Shown one piece after another: positions 7,572-15,776 of a stretch of 18,302 nt of DNA. The stretch is from Anaerolineaceae bacterium. Its GTDB lineage: Bacteria; Chloroflexota; Anaerolineae; Anaerolineales; Anaerolineaceae. The notes beneath the pieces are model-generated. The model was not told the origin of the DNA, did not search any database, and saw only the letters and a list, made by a program, of their open reading frames with translations. The DNA lies in NCBI GenBank assembly GCA_021107195.1, contig JAIOTF010000353.1, forward strand, positions 1 to 18,302. The letters are read 5' to 3'. The translations under genes and the position numbers were made by a program. The first letter of the stretch is position 1. Each line of letters starts with the position of its first letter.

Positions 7572-9629
7572 ATGAAAGAGTACAAATCAAAATTTATCCG
7601 CAATGTCGCATTGGTTTCTCACAGCAGCGCTGGGAAGACCATGCTGGCAGAGGCCTGCTTGCATTTCTCTGGTGCAACAACCCGACTTGGCAAGATCGAA
7701 GACGGCACAACCGTTTCCGATTTCGACGACGAAGAAAACCGGCGAGGCATCTCGGTTTATACCTCTGTCCTGCCAATTGAGCACAACAATACAAAGATCA
7801 ATTTGCTCGACACCCCGGGCTACACCGACTTCGTCGGAGAAATGATCTCAGCCTTGCGCGTTTCTGATAGTGCGCTCGTTCTCGTTGATGCTGTTTCTGG
7901 TTCAGAAGTTGGCACCGAAGTCGCCTGGGATTACTGCGACCGCTTCAACTTGCCGCGCTGTGTCGTGATCAACAAAATGAACCGTGAAAATGCGGACTTC
8001 AAAAAAGCACTGGCGACAATTGAGAACTTTTCCGACAAACGCTTGCTCCCCATTCAACTTCCTTGGGGCGAAAAACATGATTTTACTGGCGTGATTGATC
8101 TGCTTTCAATGAAGGCCTACAAAGGCGACGGAAAAGAAATTGTTGATATCCCCGCCGAATATAAAGATGAAGCTGAAACCGGACACATGGTACTGGTTGA
8201 AGCAGCCGCCGAAGGCACAGATGAACTGATGGAAAAATACTTCGAAGCCGGTGATCTGACCAGCGACGAAATCAAAACTGGCCTGCGCAGCGCCATCCTC
8301 GAAGGTGCATTCGTTCCTGTCTTTGTCTCCGCCGGATCAGCAGAAATAGGAATCGCCCCTTTGTTGGACGCGATCGTCGGTCTGCTCCCCTCCCCTGTCG
8401 ACATGCCTGCTGTCCAGGCTGAAGGCGCTGCTGGTGTAGAAGAACTGACCGCTTCGGACGCCGGCCCGCTGGCAATGTATGTGTGGAAGACCACAGCCGA
8501 TCCTTTCGTTGGAAAACAAACCTTTTTCCGTGTTACTTCTGGCATGGTCAACAGTGATAATCGCCTCTGGAATCAAGCCAAGAGTGCAGAAGAACGCCTG
8601 GGTGCAATCTATATACCTTATGGCAAAGATATGATCAGCATCAAAAACATCCACGCTGGTGATATTGGGTCTGCGCCCAAGCTAAACGATACCGCAACTG
8701 GCGATACCCTGTCTGATAAGGGACGCCCCCTCACCCTGCCCAAGCCTGAATACCCCAATGCGCTTTATCGTGTTGCTATTCATCCCAAAACTCAGGCCGA
8801 CTCCACCAAGATCAGCCCCTCCCTTAATCGGCTATGCGAAGAAGACATGACCCTCTCCTGGATGAACGACCCGGCTACCCGCCAGACCGTTCTGCAGGGC
8901 ATGGGCGATCAGCATATTGATGTTGCCATTCGCCGTGCACAGAACAAATTGCAGGTCGGTCTGCTTACTGAGCTGCCCAAAGTTCCCTATCGCGAAGCCA
9001 TTCGCGGCAATGGTGATGCCCGCTACCGCCACAAGAAACAATCCGGCGGTTCCGGTCAGTTTGGCGAAGTTGCCCTGCGCGTTTCGCCCAGTGATGAAGC
9101 TTTCGAATTTGTCAACGACATTTTCGGTGGGTCTATCTCCTCCAGCTACCTGCCTGCCATTGAAAAAGGTATCCGCAACACCATGAAGGACGGCATTATG
9201 GCAGGTTACCCGATCAGCGGCATTAAAGTATCCGTGTATGATGGGAAGGAACATCCTGTAGACTCCAAACCAGTGGCCTTTGAAATCGCTGGTCGCGGCG
9301 CCTTCAAGGAAGCCTGCTTGCAAGCTGGCCCAATCTTGCTTGAACCTATTATGACAGTGCGCGTGACTGTTCCCGATGAAAACATGGGCGACATCATGGG
9401 CGATTTCAACTCACGCCGCGGCCGTGTGCAAGGCATGGAAAACGAAAAAGGTCGTTCCATTGTTTCCGCTCAGGTTCCGTTGGCTGAAATGCAGCGCTAC
9501 ACCACAGAGCTTCGCTCCATGACTGGTGGACGCGGTATCTTCGATATGGAATTTGAACGCTACGATACGGTTCCCACCCACGTTGCCGAAGGCATCATCG
9601 CTGCCGCGAAAAAAGAAAAAGACGATTAA
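7572..9629 (+). CDS. EF-G-like translational GTPase (EF-G-2 type paralogue)
   Basis: The product is 685 residues with all five EF-G domains: G domain with insert (1-285), II (about 298-390), III (395-470), IV (471-590, with HKKQSGGSGQFG at 488-498) and V (about 592-685, with DFNSRRGRVQGM). The G1 loop is SHSSAGKT (16-23), switch I is RRGIS (Ser61 where EF-G usually has Thr), and G3 is DTPGY. Tyr84 replaces the catalytic His of canonical EF-G; I recall the same change in Thermus EF-G-2. G4 reads NKMN (134-137), so the guanine-specifying Asp is Asn. These departures indicate a paralogue rather than the main translocase, which usually lies in the str operon. Its role is uncertain: slow GTPase, ribosome recycling or stress translation are options. 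It is preceded by a near-consensus promoter and followed by its own terminator, and so is probably monocistronic and well expressed. Confidence 0.9.
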   Translation: MKEYKSKFIRNVALVSHSSAGKTMLAEACLHFSGATTRLGKIEDGTTVSDFDDEENRRGISVYTSVLPIEHNNTKINLLDTPGYTDFVGEMISALRVSDSALVLVDAVSGSEVGTEVAWDYCDRFNLPRCVVINKMNRENADFKKALATIENFSDKRLLPIQLPWGEKHDFTGVIDLLSMKAYKGDGKEIVDIPAEYKDEAETGHMVLVEAAAEGTDELMEKYFEAGDLTSDEIKTGLRSAILEGAFVPVFVSAGSAEIGIAPLLDAIVGLLPSPVDMPAVQAEGAAGVEELTASDAGPLAMYVWKTTADPFVGKQTFFRVTSGMVNSDNRLWNQAKSAEERLGAIYIPYGKDMISIKNIHAGDIGSAPKLNDTATGDTLSDKGRPLTLPKPEYPNALYRVAIHPKTQADSTKISPSLNRLCEEDMTLSWMNDPATRQTVLQGMGDQHIDVAIRRAQNKLQVGLLTELPKVPYREAIRGNGDARYRHKKQSGGSGQFGEVALRVSPSDEAFEFVNDIFGGSISSSYLPAIEKGIRNTMKDGIMAGYPISGIKVSVYDGKEHPVDSKPVAFEIAGRGAFKEACLQAGPILLEPIMTVRVTVPDENMGDIMGDFNSRRGRVQGMENEKGRSIVSAQVPLAEMQRYTTELRSMTGGRGIFDMEFERYDTVPTHVAEGIIAAAKKEKDD

Positions 9630-9660
9630 TCCTTTCCATTCAGGGTATCAATCGTATAAT

Positions 9661-9691
9661 AAAGCTGGAGGGTATTCCCTTCCAGCTTTTT
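9661..9691 (+). terminator. Intrinsic terminator after the EF-G-like gene
   Basis: AAAGCTGGA (9661-9669) pairs with TCCAGCTTT (9681-9689), continued by GGG (9670-9672) with CCC (9677-9679) around a TATT loop and a single bulged T. A T-rich tract follows from 9687. It separates the EF-G-like gene from the next transcription unit. Confidence 0.85.
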
Positions 9692-9725
9692 CTTCAACTA
9701 CATACTCAAGCTCATAGGTGATTAT

Positions 9726-9974
9726 ATGTTCTTACAAAATGATGCTTTTCTGGAAGAATTTTGGGACAACCTGCTTTCCAGCGAACCGCAAAAGATATTG
9801 ACTGCGTTCAAACCCCTCGACAGTGAAAACCGCCAGGTAGTTCTGGATCATCTTAACCGTATGTTAAATGAGGTTGGCTGGCACTCAGAACAGCGCGAGT
9901 CAGCTCAAACTGCGCTTAAGACACTGAAGGAACTCTTCATCGAAGAAGAACGCAATAAAGAAAATCAATCATAA
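9726..9974 (+). CDS. Small protein of unknown function
   Basis: The product is 82 residues, mostly amphipathic helix with no membrane segment, Cys or recognised motif. The segment NRQVVLDHLNRMLNEVGWHSEQRESAQ... (about 35-61) could form a helical hairpin. The start is supported by AGGTGA at about 9715-9720. It lies 26 bases before the large membrane protein and after a terminator, so the two genes probably share a transcript. This does not reveal its function. Codon use looks like its neighbours, so I consider it a real gene. Confidence 0.7.
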   Translation: MFLQNDAFLEEFWDNLLSSEPQKILTAFKPLDSENRQVVLDHLNRMLNEVGWHSEQRESAQTALKTLKELFIEEERNKENQS

Positions 9975-10000
9975 ATTTATGCTACTCATTTAGGGATGAT

Positions 10001-12010
10001 ATGCAAGAAAAATCACCACAGCGCAACAGATTGCTAATAGGGATACTCGGTTTTCTCTGGCTGCTAAGTATCATCCTGCTTTATTTTGTCAGCCACAAAC
10101 CATTCAGCGAAACGACTGCGGCAAACCTTGGAATAGCATTTTGGCGCATCCTGGTCTGTTTGGTAATCTTTTCGCTGGCAGGCGGTATCGGCAATTCCCT
10201 CCTCCGCCGTTTCAAATGGCAGCCCGATCTGCATCCGCTGACAATGCTGGCAATTGCTGGTGGCCTCGGTCTGGGCATGTTAAGCTTGGCTATCTTCATC
10301 CTTGGCACGCTTATTGGACTGCCCACATGGTATCTCTGGTTGGTACTGATCTTGTTACTCGCCTTTCTTCTCAGGGGAGAAATCATCACCTGGTGGAAGA
10401 ATCTCTTCGCACTGCGCTCCCTCTGGCAAGAGAGCCGTCCGGATGGGAAGCTCATAGGGTTGATCCTGTTTCTCCTGTTATTATGTACTTTATCCATCAC
10501 CCTCGCCCCGCCGGTGTATTTTGATTCCCTCGTTTCTCATCTCGTCATGCCACACGCCTATCTGCGTCAGGGCCGCATCACCTATCTCCCCTGGTTTTTC
10601 ATGTCTGGCATGCCTCAACTTGTCGAGGTGCTATACCTGCCTGCCTTAGCTCTGGCCGGCGACCCGGCAGCCGCACTGCTGGGGTGGGGATTCAGCTTGC
10701 TCTGTACCCTGGGATTACTTGGCTATTTGCGGCAGCGCTTCACCACCACCACCGCCTGGGTTGGCTTGACCGCTCTATTGTCCGGTTCCACCCTTGTGAT
10801 ATCCACCGCCAACGCCTATGTTGACTGGGCTGGGCTTTGCTTCGGCTTTGGTGCGTTGGTTTGTCTCGACCTTTGGCGACAGGAGGCAGATCGCACGTCT
10901 TTGCTGCTGTCTGGGATTTTTGCCGGATTCGCCTTGGGTACCAAATACACCACTGGCGTCCTTGCTATCGCCCTTGCAGCCGCACTGATATGGCATTGCT
11001 GGCAAAGTAAACGCAAGCTTATCCCAAATCTGTTGTCCCTTACACTTCCCGCCCTCGCAGTCTTCTCCCCCTGGCTACTAAAGAACCTGCTGACCACAGG
11101 AAATCCGGTCTATCCCCTCCTTTTTCCATCAGGAGCCATGACTTCTCTCCGGATGCAAGGCTATCAAGACCTATCCCCATGGGGAAATTGGCAAGACATT
11201 CTTTTCCTGCCACTCCGCGCCACTTATCTGGGCATTGATGCCGCTTCCGGCTACAGTGTGACCATCGGTCCCCTCCTCCTCGGGCTTGGAGCGCTGGCCT
11301 GGATTGGTTTGCGAAGCCGTCCGCAAAGCCAAAAAAACACCCTGCAAACAGCAATCATTGTTGCACTATCCGGGATCTTCTTGTGGGTTGTTGGGAATCA
11401 GTTCAGCGGATACTTGATCCAAACTCGCTATTACTACAGCCTTTTCCCTGCTTTTGCAGTCCTGGCTGCTGGTGGCTTTGACAGCCTGGCAAACATTAAA
11501 CTGCCAGCCATCCGTCTGGAACGCCTGATGATTGCCCTCATTCTGCTGGTGCTCCTTCTGAACCTGTTGCACGTTTCCTCAGATACCCTCACCAGCGGCG
11601 CACCGCAAACGGTATCCGGGCTGCAAACGGAGGATGCTTATCTGACCCAGACATTGGGATGGCATTATCCCGTCATGGAACATATACGCCAAATGCCCGC
11701 TGGGGACCATGTCCTGCTCTTCTTTGAACCACGCAGTCTCTACTGCGCTGACCACTGCACTCCAGACGAGTTGATGGACCGCTGGAAGCGTGACTGGAAC
11801 ACTTATCAAGACATCGACAGTATCAAAGCCGCCTGGAGAGCTGAAGGCTTTACCCATTTCCTGTATTACCGGAGTGGAGCGAACCTGATGCGCGAGTCTG
11901 GCGCCGTGCAATACACAGCCGAAGAATGGCTGGCGCTCGATCAATTTTTGGCAGCCTGCGAAGACCCGCTCAACTTCGATGAAGTTTATCTACTCTATCC
12001 GCTGCGATAA
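10001..12010 (+). CDS. GT-C-like polytopic membrane glycosyltransferase
   Basis: The product is 669 residues with about a dozen hydrophobic segments, then a soluble C-terminal region of about 130 residues. The first extracellular loop carries APPVYFDSLVSHLVMPHAY (169-187), with an acidic residue (Asp175) and a downstream His (180) as in GT-C enzymes related to the PMT/ArnT (GT39) families; the later KNLLTTGNPVYPLLF (361-375) is another recurrent feature of such proteins. GT-C enzymes transfer sugars from polyprenyl-phosphate donors on the outer face of the membrane; donor and acceptor cannot be read from the sequence. The C-terminal segment (about 540-669) resembles the soluble tail common in these bacterial proteins, with Cys at SLYCADHCTPD as a possible disulfide. 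AGGGA at 9992-9996 supports the start. Confidence 0.75.
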   Translation: MQEKSPQRNRLLIGILGFLWLLSIILLYFVSHKPFSETTAANLGIAFWRILVCLVIFSLAGGIGNSLLRRFKWQPDLHPLTMLAIAGGLGLGMLSLAIFILGTLIGLPTWYLWLVLILLLAFLLRGEIITWWKNLFALRSLWQESRPDGKLIGLILFLLLLCTLSITLAPPVYFDSLVSHLVMPHAYLRQGRITYLPWFFMSGMPQLVEVLYLPALALAGDPAAALLGWGFSLLCTLGLLGYLRQRFTTTTAWVGLTALLSGSTLVISTANAYVDWAGLCFGFGALVCLDLWRQEADRTSLLLSGIFAGFALGTKYTTGVLAIALAAALIWHCWQSKRKLIPNLLSLTLPALAVFSPWLLKNLLTTGNPVYPLLFPSGAMTSLRMQGYQDLSPWGNWQDILFLPLRATYLGIDAASGYSVTIGPLLLGLGALAWIGLRSRPQSQKNTLQTAIIVALSGIFLWVVGNQFSGYLIQTRYYYSLFPAFAVLAAGGFDSLANIKLPAIRLERLMIALILLVLLLNLLHVSSDTLTSGAPQTVSGLQTEDAYLTQTLGWHYPVMEHIRQMPAGDHVLLFFEPRSLYCADHCTPDELMDRWKRDWNTYQDIDSIKAAWRAEGFTHFLYYRSGANLMRESGAVQYTAEEWLALDQFLAACEDPLNFDEVYLLYPLR

Positions 12011-12098
12011 CACAGTCCCGACTCATGGCGGCTATGCGCAGTTGATTCCTGGTTGCCCAGATCATCTCGTTACGCAGCGTATCTCCCCCGCCTCCTGA

Positions 12099-12107
12099 TG
12101 GTATAAT
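12099..12107 (+). promoter_or_regulatory. Extended -10 element before the MazG-like frame
   Basis: The sequence TGGTATAAT fits a TG-N-TATAAT extended -10, which can work without a good -35; none is seen. Initiation near 12114 would leave a leader of about 28 bases before the ATG at 12142. The same nonamer precedes rpsO. Confidence 0.4.
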
Positions 12108-12141
12108 TGCCACATCTTTTTTTGAAGCTTGGTTGGATGAA

Positions 12142-12441
12142 ATGGATATCGAAGCATTATCAATCCTGATGGATAAATTCGTAAACCAAAAAGGATGGTA
12201 CCGGTCTGATAGTATCCATCCTCAGACGCCTCGCAGCATTGCCCTTTCATTTTGTCTCGAAGCCTCCGAAGTGCTCGAACATTTTCAATAGTCAGAAGAT
12301 TCGATCAACAAAGAAAACCTTGCCGGTGAATTGGCCGATGTCACTCTATATCTGTTGCAACTGGCCCGTCTGAATGGGATAAATCTTGAAGAAGCCGTCC
12401 TGAAGAAACTGGATACAAATCACTCGCGCCATTGGGAATAA
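12142..12441 (+). pseudogene. MazG-like nucleotide pyrophosphohydrolase frame interrupted by one TAG
   Basis: From the ATG at 12142 one frame runs 99 codons to TAA at 12439-12441 with a single in-frame TAG at codon 50 (12289-12291). Before it the frame reads as a MazG-like all-alpha NTP pyrophosphatase: FVNQKGWYRSDSIHPQTPRS, then the first metal motif ExxE (Glu40, Glu43) in LEASEVLEHFQ. After it come the second metal motif ELADV (Glu63, Asp66), YLLQLARLNGINLEEAV and KLDTNHSRHW. In this family the residue after EHFQ is normally Trp, so TGG to TAG, a single G-to-A change, explains the break. No other lesion is seen, and no ATG lies shortly after the stop to restart translation. Such enzymes hydrolyse non-canonical or excess dNTPs; the 49-residue product would lack half the active site. 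It may be a recent pseudogene, a sequencing error or a read-through gene. Confidence 0.8.
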
Positions 12442-12486
12442 ACATAAAAGGGTTCAATTTCCCCCAAATTGAGTCAGGAAAACAAA

Positions 12487-12831
12487 ATGCTCGAAAAAAG
12501 GAAAATAAAACGCAGGCACCCTGTCTATTATTTAAAGGTCGTTGATCTTGAAACCAAACAAAGCCTTGGATATCTGATCGATATCAATATCAAAGGGATC
12601 ATGCTTGCTGGAAAAGCTGCCCTGCCAATAGGAAAACCCTACAAAGTCGCCATTCATCTACCCAGTGAAATGAATGGCGAGAAAAAAATTTACCTGAAAG
12701 TTACCAGCATTTGGAATGAGTTTGATCCTGTGCTTGAAAAAACCAGAAGCGGCTTCAAGATTGAAGACAGCACAGAAGAAGAACTGGAAAAGATCAAATG
12801 GCTCATTGAAAATTTTGGATTTAAGGAATAG
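12487..12831 (+). CDS. PilZ-domain protein (putative c-di-GMP binder)
   Basis: The product is 114 residues from the ATG at 12487, chosen over an upstream TTG (12469) because AGGA at 12476-12479 is seven bases before it. It begins LEKRKIKRRHPVYYLKVVD, the usual start of stand-alone PilZ proteins with an RxxxR arrangement (Arg5 and Arg9). The second motif, normally (D/N)xSxxG, is DINIKG here (32-37), with Asn in place of Ser. The rest fits the six-stranded barrel (VAIHLP, YLKVTSIWNEFD, SGFKIED) and a final helix. The family binds c-di-GMP to control motility or exopolysaccharide; the altered second motif makes binding plausible but unproven. It sits between the broken MazG frame and a LOG-family gene, with no clear partner nearby. 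Confidence 0.8.
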   Translation: MLEKRKIKRRHPVYYLKVVDLETKQSLGYLIDINIKGIMLAGKAALPIGKPYKVAIHLPSEMNGEKKIYLKVTSIWNEFDPVLEKTRSGFKIEDSTEEELEKIKWLIENFGFKE

Positions 12832-12861
12832 AAACAGCAAAAACAACACAGAGGAATACTC

Positions 12862-13401
12862 ATGAAAATTGCTGTATTTGGAAGCGCAAAGACCAAAGAA
12901 CACACCCAGCTTTATCAGGATTCAGTTTTATTGGGGCGATTGCTCGCAGAACGCGGACATACCGTCTTGACGGGCGGTTACTCCGGCACAATGGAAGCAG
13001 TATCAAAAGGTGCTGCCGAAGCCGGCGCCCACGTCATCGGCGTTACCTGCAAAGAACTCGAAGATTTTCGCGGTGCGCGCGCCAACCAATGGGTTCATGA
13101 AGAATGGAACTACCCCACCCTGCATGACCGCCTCAACGCCTTGATTGAAGGCGGAGATGGTGCAGCAATCGCCCTGCCTGGTGGTGCCGGCACCCTGGCC
13201 GAGATCATTATGCTCTGGAACCGTATGATAACCGAAGGATTACCTCGGCGGCCGCTGGTATTGATTGGCAAAGACTGGCAGGCTGTTTTCACAACCTTCC
13301 TGCGGGCTCAATCAGATTATATAGACCCGGAAGCAGCGCAATTCCTGATGTTTGCAGAAGATGTTCCCCAGACAATCACCAGACTCTTTGACCACAATTA
13401 A
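12862..13401 (+). CDS. LOG-family Rossmann-fold protein (putative nucleoside-5'-monophosphate phosphoribohydrolase)
   Basis: The product is 179 residues, typical for the LOG family (formerly annotated as lysine decarboxylase). It has an N-terminal beta strand IAVFGSA, the glycine loop GGYSGTMEAVSKGA (38-51), TLHDR (86-90) in the place of the MHxRK motif with Arg90, and the signature PGGAGTLAE (106-114), where most members have PGGxGTxxE. Characterised members release free base from cytokinin-type 5'-monophosphates or other nucleotides; a specific bacterial substrate is not evident. GAGGA at 12851-12855 precedes the start. It follows the PilZ gene by about 30 bases and may be co-transcribed with it; the ProRS gene follows after 55 bases. 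Confidence 0.85.
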   Translation: MKIAVFGSAKTKEHTQLYQDSVLLGRLLAERGHTVLTGGYSGTMEAVSKGAAEAGAHVIGVTCKELEDFRGARANQWVHEEWNYPTLHDRLNALIEGGDGAAIALPGGAGTLAEIIMLWNRMITEGLPRRPLVLIGKDWQAVFTTFLRAQSDYIDPEAAQFLMFAEDVPQTITRLFDHN

Positions 13402-13456
13402 TATTTTAAAAACAAATCCTTTTTACATTATTCCAATCACTGAAAAGTAGGTACAG

Positions 13457-14890
13457 ATGGCTGAAGAAAAACTTGTCAAACGTAGTGAAGATTACTCAAA
13501 ATGGTACAACCAGGTCATTTTGCGGACAGAAATGGCCGATTATGCACCTGTTCGCGGCTGCATGGTCGTTCGCCCCTACGGCTGGGCACTCTGGGAAAAC
13601 ATTCGCTCAGCCCTGGATCAAAGATTTAAGGCCACCGGCCATGTCAACGCTGCTTTTCCTCTCTTTATCCCCATGTCCTTTATGGAAAAAGAGAAAGAAC
13701 ACGTAGAAGGTTTTTCTCCGGAATTAGCTGTTGTTACCCACGGCGGTGGGCAAAAACTGGAAGAGCCCCTTGTGGTTCGTCCCACATCTGAAACCGTCAT
13801 TGGTTATATGTATGCCAAATGGATCAAATCCTACCGTGACCTGCCCGTTCTGATCAACCAGTGGGCAAACGTGGTACGCTGGGAAATGCGCACCCGCCTC
13901 TTCCTGCGCACCATGGAATTCTTCTGGCAGGAAGGCCATACCGCCCACGCTACAGCCGAAGAAGGCGAAGAAGAAACCCTCCGCATCCTTGATGTCTACA
14001 CAGACTTTGCTGTCAATGAAGCTGCTGTGCCTGTTATTCCCGGGCGAAAAAGCGATACAGAAAAATTTGCCGGGGCCGTTCGTTCTTACACCATTGAAGC
14101 GATGATGGGCGATACCAAAGCCCTCCAGTCCGGCACATCTCATAACCTTGGCCAGAATTTCGCTCGTGCCTTCGATATTCAATATCTGGATGACACAAAT
14201 CAATTACAGCATGCCTGGACGACCTCATGGGGGCTGTCAACCCGCTTTATCGGTGCTATCATCATGACCCACGGTGATGACCAGGGGCTTATCTTCCCGC
14301 CCCGCCTGGCCCCCATCCAAATCGTCATCGTTCCCATCTACCGCAATGATGAGCAAAAAGCGACTGTCATGCCGGTCGTGCAACAATTGGGTGAAGAATT
14401 GAGCAGCTTCCGTGTCAAGATCGACGACCGCGATAAAGTCACTCCGGGCTTCAAATACAATCACTGGGAACTGCGCGGCGTCCCGCTGCGCATCGAAGTC
14501 GGCCCGCGTGATGTCGAAAAAAACAGCGTGATGACATCCCGCCGCGACCAGCCCGGCAAACCCGGCAAAAAGATCCTCCCCATGGAAAACCTTGCCGCAC
14601 AGATTGGCGAACTACTGAATGAAATCCAGGCTTCCCTTCTGGAACGTGCCACCGCTTTCCGTGATGACCACATTCACGAAGCCGATGATTACGATTCCTT
14701 GAAGGAAGTTGTGCAGGATGGTTGGGCATTTTCCTGGTGGTGCGGCGATGCCGCCTGCGAAGCAGCTGTCAAGGCAGACACCAGAGCCACTATTCGCTGT
14801 ATCCCCCTTGAGCAGCCTGATGGCTCAGGGAAATGCGTCTACTGCGGGAAGCCTGCTGAAGAAAAAGTGTATTTTGCCAAAGCTTATTGA
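13457..14890 (+). CDS. proS: Prolyl-tRNA synthetase, archaeal/eukaryotic type (type 3)
   Basis: The product is 477 residues, a class II synthetase that charges tRNA-Pro with proline. It has RPTSE (108-112), motif 2 in RWEMRTRLFLRTMEFFWQEGHT (141-162), GTSHNLGQNFARAFDI (226-241) and motif 3 GLSTRFIGAIIMTHGDD (259-275), then an anticodon-binding domain from about 285. The C-terminal domain has Cys429, Cys434, Cys460 and Cys463, which probably bind zinc, and the chain ends in Tyr, as in the ThaPro/type 3 group. The INS editing domain of the standard bacterial enzyme is absent, which explains its short length. The start is preceded by a weak AGGT at about 13449-13452. Several bacterial lineages carry this type, so it is ancient transfer or retention rather than recent acquisition; base composition matches its neighbours. 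Confidence 0.95.
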   Translation: MAEEKLVKRSEDYSKWYNQVILRTEMADYAPVRGCMVVRPYGWALWENIRSALDQRFKATGHVNAAFPLFIPMSFMEKEKEHVEGFSPELAVVTHGGGQKLEEPLVVRPTSETVIGYMYAKWIKSYRDLPVLINQWANVVRWEMRTRLFLRTMEFFWQEGHTAHATAEEGEEETLRILDVYTDFAVNEAAVPVIPGRKSDTEKFAGAVRSYTIEAMMGDTKALQSGTSHNLGQNFARAFDIQYLDDTNQLQHAWTTSWGLSTRFIGAIIMTHGDDQGLIFPPRLAPIQIVIVPIYRNDEQKATVMPVVQQLGEELSSFRVKIDDRDKVTPGFKYNHWELRGVPLRIEVGPRDVEKNSVMTSRRDQPGKPGKKILPMENLAAQIGELLNEIQASLLERATAFRDDHIHEADDYDSLKEVVQDGWAFSWWCGDAACEAAVKADTRATIRCIPLEQPDGSGKCVYCGKPAEEKVYFAKAY

Positions 14891-14911
14891 TCCTCATTGG
14901 CCCAAGAACAT

Positions 14912-14938
14912 ATGGCGGGGTATTCGCTACCCCGCCAT
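14912..14938 (+). other. Perfect 11-bp hairpin after proS without T-run
   Basis: ATGGCGGGGTA (14912-14922) pairs exactly with TACCCCGCCAT (14928-14938) around the loop TTCGC. The following bases CTTGATATAAACC have no T-run, so it is not a typical intrinsic terminator. It may protect the proS 3' end, pause transcription, or hinder the next gene, whose ATG is only 13 bases away. Confidence 0.6.
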
Positions 14939-14951
14939 CTTGATATAAACC

Positions 14952-15770
14952 ATGCCTGCAATTCAACTCAACCGCGTCCGGGAACAGATAAATCAAATCG
15001 CCTGGCTATTCACCCAACCAGATGCTTTTCAACGCGGCTTGCGTGACCTTCTTGAATTCTATGCAAACCCGATTTACCGCCCTGGACAAACAGCCCGTTC
15101 CATCTTCCTGCTGCCTACGTATCGCACGTCAAAACTGTTGTTCCAGCAGCTTGAACTGGCACTATACCCTTTGATCCAGGAAAACCCCAAGGCTGCCCTG
15201 ACCCTGGCAGACACACTGTGGCAGGATGACTACCTTGAACCACGCTTGATTGCTGCATACATTCTTGGGCAACTGCCCATCGACCAGACAGAGGAAGTCA
15301 CCACTCGGATCATCCAATGGTGCGCACCCTCCCAACCCGCTCCCGTCCTGGACGCTGTGCTGACCAAAGGGACAGAAAAATTACGCCTTGAAGAACCCCA
15401 AATCCTTTACGAACTTGCTTCCACCTGGCTTTCATCCTCTGATAGCAATGACCTGGTCTTGGGACTGAAGCTGCTTCATCCCCTTGTGAAAGACCCCGGG
15501 TTCGAAAACTTACCGGAAATCTTTAACCTCATCAAGCTCCCGCTTCGTAATCTCTCTCCCCGCAACCTGACTGAAGCACAGAACTTACTCCAGGCCCTCG
15601 CCAAACGGAGCCCAATGGAAACCTCTTACTTCCTGCGTCAAACTCTCAGTCTTGGAGCCAGCAAAGATATGATACGGCTGGTGCGGAAAACCCTGCCAGC
15701 CTTTCCCGCCGAAACGCAGGAACGTTTGCGCCTGATCCTGAAAGAAAAATCCAGCCTTCCCCCAACATAA
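14952..15770 (+). CDS. HEAT/ALR-like all-helical protein, possible DNA alkylation repair family
   Basis: The product is 272 residues, predicted as successive paired helices without membrane segments. Passages such as LADTLWQDDYLEPRLIAAYILGQLP (about 85-109) resemble the ARM/HEAT-like repeats of AlkC/AlkD-type DNA glycosylases, where an aromatic-acid-Arg-helix unit recurs, and WLSSSDSNDLVLGLKLLHPLV is a second such unit. I do not see the full set of AlkD active-site residues (Trp, Asp, Trp), so catalytic activity is unsure; a protein scaffold or tRNA- or DNA-binding role is equally possible. The ATG at 14952 has no clear Shine-Dalgarno and lies just past a strong hairpin, which may lower translation. 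It is followed by the rpsO promoter region. Confidence 0.6.
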   Translation: MPAIQLNRVREQINQIAWLFTQPDAFQRGLRDLLEFYANPIYRPGQTARSIFLLPTYRTSKLLFQQLELALYPLIQENPKAALTLADTLWQDDYLEPRLIAAYILGQLPIDQTEEVTTRIIQWCAPSQPAPVLDAVLTKGTEKLRLEEPQILYELASTWLSSSDSNDLVLGLKLLHPLVKDPGFENLPEIFNLIKLPLRNLSPRNLTEAQNLLQALAKRSPMETSYFLRQTLSLGASKDMIRLVRKTLPAFPAETQERLRLILKEKSSLPPT

Positions 15771-15776
15771 AACCTC

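Noticed and set aside
8117..8551. Minus-strand open frames inside the EF-G-like gene (also 8832-9323)
   Set aside because: They are opposite a clearly conserved gene and rich in Ser/Ala/Pro with no family resemblance.
9655..9660. TATAAT as a promoter for the 82-residue protein gene
   Set aside because: No -35 partner is visible and transcription would start inside the terminator hairpin of the EF-G-like gene.
12021..12080. Possible structured RNA between the GT-C-like gene and the MazG-like frame
   Set aside because: Hand pairing (for example TGCG with CGCA, CTGG with CCAG) leaves large internal loops and no T-run, so neither an ncRNA nor a terminator is supported.
12289..12291. TAG in the MazG-like frame as pyrrolysine or programmed read-through
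   Set aside because: I see no pyrrolysine genes, special downstream structure or known leaky context; the family residue is Trp, so mutation or sequencing error is simpler.
13457..14890. Recent horizontal transfer of the archaeal-type proS
   Set aside because: Many bacteria have this ProRS type, and codon and base use look like the neighbours; no mobile-element traces flank it.
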